Part shown: positions 58,025 through 64,000 of the stretch, piece by piece
How the letters are laid out: each line of letters begins with the position of its first letter
How positions within the stretch are numbered: the first letter of the stretch is position 1
Assembly (NCBI RefSeq): GCF_900105415.1
Contig: NZ_FNSM01000001.1
Span: 1,984,001 to 2,048,000, forward strand
Source of the DNA: Streptomyces sp. TLI_105
GTDB taxonomy: Bacteria; Actinomycetota; Actinomycetes; Streptomycetales; Streptomycetaceae
Direction: 5' to 3'
Length of the DNA: 64,000 bases
Program-made: the position numbers and the translations under genes
Notes under the pieces: model-generated
Told to the model about the DNA's origin: nothing
The model's database searches: none
The model's input: the letters and a program-made list of their open reading frames with translations, nothing else

Positions 58025-59506
58025 GTGCGGCAAGGGGGACTAGTCAGCCCGTTTCCGTCTGCGCGCGAGCGCCTGGCGGACGGGGCGATCAGCCGGCCCG
58101 CGATCGAGTGGGAACAGCGCTACCGCCGTACCGTGATCATCAGCGACACCGTGGCCACCGCCTTCGTGGTGACGGCGATCGGAGACTTCTTCGGAGTCCG
58201 GGACGCCGCCAACTGGCATGAGAAATGGGGAATCCTCGCGTTCGGCACGCAGCTGCTGGTGCTGGGGGCGCTGGCGGTGAGCCGGGCATGGGCTCCCGCC
58301 GTGCTCGGCCAGGGCGCCGAGGAGTTCCGCCGGCTCGGCCGCTCCCTGTTCACGGCGACCGTCGTCCTGGCGCTCGGCGGGATCGCCCTCACCTCGCGCA
58401 ACATCAAACTCTGGATCTTCGTCGCGATCCCCGCGATCGCCCTCGTCGCCATGACCGCGCGGTACCTGCTGCGCCTCTGGCTGCACAGGGAGCGGAAGGA
58501 AGGGCGCTGCCTGCGGCCGGTGCTGGCCGCCGGGAGCCCGGACACCGTGCGCGACCTGATCACCCGGACCCGCAAGTTCCCGCACCTCGGCTGGCGCGTG
58601 GAGGCGGTGTGCACGACGGACGGACGCGGGCTCGACGGTGACCTGCTGGACGGGGTGCCGGTCGTCGGACAGCTGGCGGACGTCGCCAAGCACGTCCGCC
58701 ACGACGGCTACCGGGTCGTCGCGGTCACCCCGGACCCGCACTGGTCACCGGACCGGCTACGGCGGCTGGCCTGGAACCTCGAAGGGAGCGACGCCGAGAT
58801 GGTCGTGGCCCCCGTGCTGATGGAGGTGGCCGGCCCTCGGCTGCACGTCGACGCCGTGCTCGGGATACCGCTGCTGCGGGTCAGCATGCCGACCTTCACC
58901 GGCGGCCGCCGGGCGATCAAGGAGGTCGTCGACCGGCTGGGCGCGGCGGTCCTGCTGCTCCTGTTCACGCCGCTGATGGCGCTCGTCGCGCTGCTCGTGC
59001 TCCTTGACAGCCGCGGCGGGGCGTTCTACCGGCAGCGCAGGGTCGGCAAGGACGGCCGCGAGTTCACCATTCTCAAGTTCCGCACCATGGTCACCGGGGC
59101 CGACGGGGCGGCACGTGCCGCGCTGGCCGACCACAACGAGGGCGCGGGACCGCTCTTCAAGCTCCGCCGGGACCCGCGGGTGACCCGGGTGGGAGCGGTG
59201 CTGCGCCGGTACTCGATCGACGAGCTCCCACAGCTCTTCAACGTGCTCACCGGGTCGATGTCGCTCGTCGGTCCGCGGCCGCCGTTACCGGAGGAGTCCG
59301 CCGCGTACGGCCCGGACATCCGGCGGCGTCTCCTCGTCAAGCCCGGCCTCACCGGCCTGTGGCAGATCAGCGGACGCAGCGACCTGCCGTGGGAGGAGGC
59401 CGTGCGCCTCGACCTGCGGTACGTGGAGGACTGGTCGCTCGCCCTGGACACGGTGATCTTGTGGAAGACGCTGCGTGCGGTGCTCTACGGGCAGGGGGCC
59501 TATTGA
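58025..59506 (+). CDS. Polyprenyl glycosylphosphotransferase (exopolysaccharide initiation)
   Basis: 493 residues of the CpsE/WcaJ type. Four N-terminal membrane helices (about 30-150; VIISDTVATAFVVTAI, KWGILAFGTQLLVLGALAV, LFTATVVLALGGIAL, LWIFVAIPAIALVAMTA) precede a CoA-binding-like domain and a fifth hydrophobic segment AAVLLLLFTPLMALVALLVLL near 316. The catalytic bacterial-sugar-transferase domain follows with FYRQRRVGKDGREFTILKFRTM near 335, ELPQLFNVLTGSMSLVGPRPP near 410 and KPGLTGLWQISGRS near 440. It transfers a sugar phosphate to undecaprenyl phosphate, the first step of polymer assembly. GTG at 58025 has GGGGGG just upstream; start is the nearest plausible one. Confidence 0.9.
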   Translation: MRQGGLVSPFPSARERLADGAISRPAIEWEQRYRRTVIISDTVATAFVVTAIGDFFGVRDAANWHEKWGILAFGTQLLVLGALAVSRAWAPAVLGQGAEEFRRLGRSLFTATVVLALGGIALTSRNIKLWIFVAIPAIALVAMTARYLLRLWLHRERKEGRCLRPVLAAGSPDTVRDLITRTRKFPHLGWRVEAVCTTDGRGLDGDLLDGVPVVGQLADVAKHVRHDGYRVVAVTPDPHWSPDRLRRLAWNLEGSDAEMVVAPVLMEVAGPRLHVDAVLGIPLLRVSMPTFTGGRRAIKEVVDRLGAAVLLLLFTPLMALVALLVLLDSRGGAFYRQRRVGKDGREFTILKFRTMVTGADGAARAALADHNEGAGPLFKLRRDPRVTRVGAVLRRYSIDELPQLFNVLTGSMSLVGPRPPLPEESAAYGPDIRRRLLVKPGLTGLWQISGRSDLPWEEAVRLDLRYVEDWSLALDTVILWKTLRAVLYGQGAY

Positions 59507-59585
59507 TGTGCGGGGGGCGGCGTCGGCGGACAGCCGGAGCTCGGACCGCAGGCCGCAAGGGCCTGCCTGGGGGGAGGAACGAGTC

Positions 59586-60891
<1,306 letters not shown>

Positions 60892-60902
<11 letters not shown>

Positions 60903-62157
60903 CACGACCGGCGGCGGCCGGCGGACCCGCCGCGCGCTGATCCTGGTGGAGAACCTGTCGGTGCCGTTCGACCGGCGGGTGTGGCAGGAGTGCACGACGC
61001 TGCGCGACGCGGGCTGGCAGGTGAACGTCATCTGCCCCCAGGGCGGCAAGCGGGACACCGAGCCGTTCGCGGAGATCGACGGGATACGGATCCACCGCTA
61101 CCCGCTGCGCGCGGCCACCGGAGGGCCGGCCGGATACCTGAAGGAGTACGGGTCGGCTCTGTGGCACACCTTCCGGCTGGCCCGGAAGGTCGGCCCGGTC
61201 CACGTGGTCCACGCCTGCAACCCGCCCGACCTGCTGTTCCTGCCGGCCCTGTGGCTGAAGCGGCGCGGCACGCGGTTCGTCTTCGACCAGCACGACCTGG
61301 TGCCCGAGCTGTACCTCTCCCGGTTCGACCGCGGCAAGGACCTGCTCTACCGCGCCGTGTGCGCGCTGGAGCGGCTGACCTACCGGACCGCGGACGTCGT
61401 GCTCGCCACGAACGAGAGCTACCGGGACGTCGCGGTGCGCCGTGGCGGCCGGCGGCCCGAGGACGTCTTCGTGGTGCGCAGCGCGCCCGACGTCGGCCGG
61501 TTCCACCCCGTACCGGCCGAGCCGGAGCTGAAGCGCGGCAAGCCCCATCTGCTGTGCTACCTCGGCGTCATGGGGCCGCAGGACGGCGTCGACTACGCCC
61601 TGCGGGCCCTCGCCAGGCTGCGCGACGAGCTCGGACGGACCGACTGGCACGCGGTGTTCGTCGGCGGCGGCGACACCTTCGACGCGATGGTGGAGCTGTC
61701 CCGGCGGCTCGGGCTCTCGGAGCAGGTGGAGTTCACCGGGCGCATCCCGGACGGCGACCTGGCGCGCTACCTGTCCACGGCGGACGTGTGCCTCTCCCCC
61801 GACCCGCACAATCCACTCAACGACGTGTCGACCATGAACAAGGTCCTGGAGTACATGGTCATGGGCCGGCCGATCGTCTCGTTCGACCTCCGGGAGGCGC
61901 GGGTCTCCGCCGGTGACGCCGCCGTCTACGCGCCCGCCAACGACGAGACCGAGTTCGCCCGTCTCGTCGCGCTGCTGCTCGACGACCCGGAGAAGCGGGC
62001 CCTCATGGGCAAGATCGGCCAGGAGCGGATCGGTGGACCGCTCTCCTGGCGGAACTCCCAGCAAGCCCTGCTCGCCGCCTACGCCGCAGCCTGCCGGCCC
62101 CACGCTCCGGCGTCGGCGGGCGACCCCGACGGGGAAGGGACGAGGCCGCTCCGTTGA
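60892..62157 (+). CDS. Glycosyltransferase family 4 protein
   Basis: 421 residues, GT-B fold. N-terminal donor of the WbuB-like type: VENLSVPFDRRVWQECTTLRDAGWQVNVICP near 17-47, VVHACNPPDLLFLPAL near 105, FDQHDLVPELYLSRF near 128. C-terminal half: CYLGVMGPQDGVDYALRAL near 223, and the E-x7-E-like nucleotide-sugar site STMNKVLEYMVMGRPIV near 315. Start is TTG at 60892, overlapping the dehydrogenase stop by 11 bases; no ATG or GTG in frame fits better. Confidence 0.88.
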
Positions 62158-63518
62158 GCGAGGACACGATACGCCTGGTCACGATCGGGCGGATTCTCCG
62201 CCGGCGCCGGCGGCTCCTCACCATCCTCGTGGTGGTGGGTGCGCTCCTCGGCTACGGCACCTCCCTGCTGCTCCCGCCGCGCTACACGACGTCGGCGTCC
62301 GTGCTGCTGCCGGGGGCGTGGGAGGAGCGCGAGCTGCGGACCCAGGCGGAGGTCGCCACCAGCTCGGTGGTGATCGACCGCGTGGCGTCCGCGCTCCACT
62401 GGACGGGGGTCGGCACCACCGAGCTGAAGGAGCGGGTGACCGCCAAGGCCTCCGAGGGAAACATCATCGAGATCTCGGGCACCGCCGACACGCCCGAGCG
62501 CGCACAGCAGCTCTCCGACCAGGTGGCCGAGCAGTTCGTCGCCTTCGCCGCGCGGATCGTGGGCGACAACGCCGACCCCGAGGCGGCGGCGCGGCTCGAA
62601 ACCCTGCGGCAGACCGTCGCGCAGACCGGCCGCCGCATCACCGAACTGGCCGACGCGGCCGGTACGGGGCGGAGCGTGGAGAGCGTGCAGACCCGCACCG
62701 AGCTCGAGGGGCTGCGCACCGCGCTGCAGGAGTCCATCGAGAAACTGGGCCAGGCCGACCCCACGTCGAGCAAGGCCCACATGGTCGTCATGGGCCCGGC
62801 GGCCCGGCCCACCGGCGAGGCACCGCCGACGCGGATCCAACTCATCGCCGCCGGGGCGCTGTTGTTCTTCCTCGTCACGGTGACAGGCCACCTCACGGCG
62901 GCGCGGAGGAACCGCCGGCTGCGTACCGAGGGGGAGATCGCCGGGGCCCTCGGCGTGGCGCTCCTCGGCTCCGTCGACGTGCCCGCCGAGCGGAACGCGC
63001 ACCGGCCGGAGGGCCGCGGCCCGCGGGCCTGGATCCGCCGGCTCCTCGGGACCGACATCCGGTGGGACGTCCCACCCCCGCGGACCTCGGGCGACGAGGC
63101 CGGCCGGCGGACCCGCTACCGGCGGGTGTGCGCCCGCCTCCGGGACCGGCTGCCGGCCGCCCGGCCGCTGCTCGTCGTCGTCCCGGACGGCGACCCGATC
63201 GCCCGCCGGGCCGCCGGGGAGCTCGTCGCCGAGGCCGGTGGCGATCCGGTGCTGCGGGTGGTGGGCGTCTCGGTGTCGGAGCCTATGGTGCCGGACCACG
63301 ACGGGTCCGGCGCGCTCGTCGTGCTCAGCGCGGGCAACTGGACGGCCGGTGAGCTCGGCGGCATCGCCGAGGCGTGCGCGGACGCCGGGCACGAGGTCGT
63401 CGGCGTCGTCCTGGCCGGCACGGTCCGGATCCGTACGAAGGGGTCCGCCGGCCGCCCCCGGGAGGCCGCGACGCCGGTGCTCGCCGTGGGCGCCGACGCG
63501 ACGGGAGGTCCGGCGTGA
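62154..63518 (+). CDS. Wzz/chain-length-determinant-like membrane protein
   Basis: 454 residues. Two membrane helices (LLTILVVVGALLGYGTSLLL near 21-40 and IQLIAAGALLFFLVTVTGHL near 225-245) flank an extracytoplasmic region with coiled-coil character (AEVATSSVVIDRVASAL, TELKERVTAKASEGNIIEISG). The cytoplasmic C-terminus has a degenerate P-loop-less kinase-like fold (LLVVVPDGDPIARRAAGELV). This is the Wzz/CpsC layout that sets polymer length. TTGA overlap with the glycosyltransferase gene. Confidence 0.82.
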   Translation: MSEDTIRLVTIGRILRRRRRLLTILVVVGALLGYGTSLLLPPRYTTSASVLLPGAWEERELRTQAEVATSSVVIDRVASALHWTGVGTTELKERVTAKASEGNIIEISGTADTPERAQQLSDQVAEQFVAFAARIVGDNADPEAAARLETLRQTVAQTGRRITELADAAGTGRSVESVQTRTELEGLRTALQESIEKLGQADPTSSKAHMVVMGPAARPTGEAPPTRIQLIAAGALLFFLVTVTGHLTAARRNRRLRTEGEIAGALGVALLGSVDVPAERNAHRPEGRGPRAWIRRLLGTDIRWDVPPPRTSGDEAGRRTRYRRVCARLRDRLPAARPLLVVVPDGDPIARRAAGELVAEAGGDPVLRVVGVSVSEPMVPDHDGSGALVVLSAGNWTAGELGGIAEACADAGHEVVGVVLAGTVRIRTKGSAGRPREAATPVLAVGADATGGPA

Positions 63519-64000
63519 CGACACGTACGACCGCGGAGTCTCCGCTCGCCGCTCCCCTGCTCGACCTGCATTCCCTGGTGGTGGCGGTGCTCAGACGCCG
63601 CCGGCTCTGGGGTTCGCTCGCGCTGCTCGGTCTTGTCCTCGGCGCGGCGGTGGCGGTCCTGCTGCCGGCGCCGCCGACCGCGATGACGAAGGTCCTCGTC
63701 GCCCGGCAGGAGGACCAGCCGAACGACCCCGGGACGCTGATCCGCACCGATGTCGCGCTGCTGCAGACCACCCGGATCGCCGGTGACGCCCTGAAGACCC
63801 TCAAGTCCTCGGAGAAGCCCGAGGACTTCATGAAGGACTACGAGGGACTCGGTCTCACCAACAACCTGCTGCAGATCAACGCGACGGGTGACAGCGACGC
63901 CGACGCGGTCGCCCGCGTGAAGGCGCTGGCCGACGCGTTCGTCGCGGACCACGTGCGGCGGATACAGCAGGCCGCGAACGCCGACGCCAAGGCCCTGCTC
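63515..64000 (+). CDS. Second Wzz-like protein, truncated by the window edge
   Basis: Open from a GTG at 63515 (GTGA overlap with the previous stop) to the end of the window, 162 residues visible. One membrane helix (LWGSLALLGLVLGAAVAVLLP near 30-50) and a following region MTKVLVARQEDQPNDPGTLIRTDVALLQTTRIAGDALKTLKSSEKPEDFMKDYEGLGLTNNLLQINATGDS match the start of a Wzz/Lipopolysaccharide-chain-length domain. C-terminus unseen. Two Wzz-like genes in tandem are common in actinobacterial polysaccharide loci. Confidence 0.8.
   Translation, partial: MTTRTTAESPLAAPLLDLHSLVVAVLRRRRLWGSLALLGLVLGAAVAVLLPAPPTAMTKVLVARQEDQPNDPGTLIRTDVALLQTTRIAGDALKTLKSSEKPEDFMKDYEGLGLTNNLLQINATGDSDADAVARVKALADAFVADHVRRIQQAANADAKALL

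Overview
The window is about 64 kb of very high-GC actinobacterial chromosome, almost certainly Streptomyces. The evidence is the strong G/C bias at third codon positions, GTG and TTG starts, dense ATGA/GTGA/TGATG gene overlaps, a SepF-like protein, an RsbW-type anti-sigma ATPase, an ECF sigma factor, an orphan type II fatty-acid-like cluster and bacterial Hen1/Pnkp. No rRNA, tRNA or CRISPR array was seen. All calls come from reading sequence and motifs; no database was searched.

Region 1 (1-8 kb) is catabolic. It holds a small DUF1772-like membrane protein, a fused salicylyl-CoA 5-hydroxylase/old-yellow-enzyme with a translationally coupled crotonase, an RsbW/SpoIIAB-like ATPase, an MBL-fold protein, and arginine deiminase with ornithine carbamoyltransferase (arcA, arcB). 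No carbamate kinase is in the window.

Region 2 (8.1-28.05 kb, all minus strand) is the most striking part: ten genes that look like one 20-kb operon. In order of transcription they encode a Crp/Fnr regulator with a cyclic-nucleotide-binding domain, a class III nucleotide-cyclase-like protein, a P-loop ATPase with helical repeats, an SPFH/band-7-like protein, a PycTM-like membrane protein, an exported von Willebrand A protein with one membrane anchor, a tubulin/FtsZ-like GTPase, an unrecognised four-helix membrane protein, a pseudokinase/Zn-ribbon/TRAFAC-GTPase fusion, and a tail-anchored GTPase-associated (GAP1-like) protein. Nearly all junctions are 4-nt start/stop overlaps. The cyclase, PycTM-like effector and cNMP-binding regulator suggest a Pycsar-like signalling arm. 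That arm is joined to a GTPase/tubulin/vWA module of the kind proposed for NTPase-based conflict systems of multicellular bacteria. I think this is the candidate novel system.

Region 3 (28.2-32.4 kb) holds two large stem-loops and the RNA-repair operon hen1-pnkp. Region 4 (32.5-40.1 kb) is housekeeping and small conserved genes: homocysteine S-methyltransferase, an F420-type LLM oxidoreductase, small hypotheticals, a MazG-like pyrophosphohydrolase coupled to an SMC-like ATPase, a SepF-like protein, a hotdog thioesterase and a class I/II aminotransferase.

Region 5 (40.5-49.6 kb, plus strand) is an orphan biosynthetic operon: PaaA/C-like di-iron protein, radical SAM enzyme, ACP, KAS II, FabI-like reductase, FabH-like KAS III, alpha/beta hydrolase, Sfp-type phosphopantetheinyl transferase with a minisatellite insertion, and acyl-CoA ligase. 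Region 6 (49.6-52.4 kb) is a hydroxyproline/proline-type catabolic set: GntR-FCD regulator, epimerase and a DapA-family lyase.

Region 7 (52.5-55.7 kb) looks like an accessory insertion: an IS remnant, an unrecognised protein, and a divergent LysR/SDR pair. Region 8 (55.8-64 kb) has an ECF sigma factor with a membrane partner, then the start of an exopolysaccharide operon (polyprenyl glycosylphosphotransferase, UDP-glucose/GDP-mannose dehydrogenase, glycosyltransferase, two Wzz-like proteins) that runs off the end of the window.
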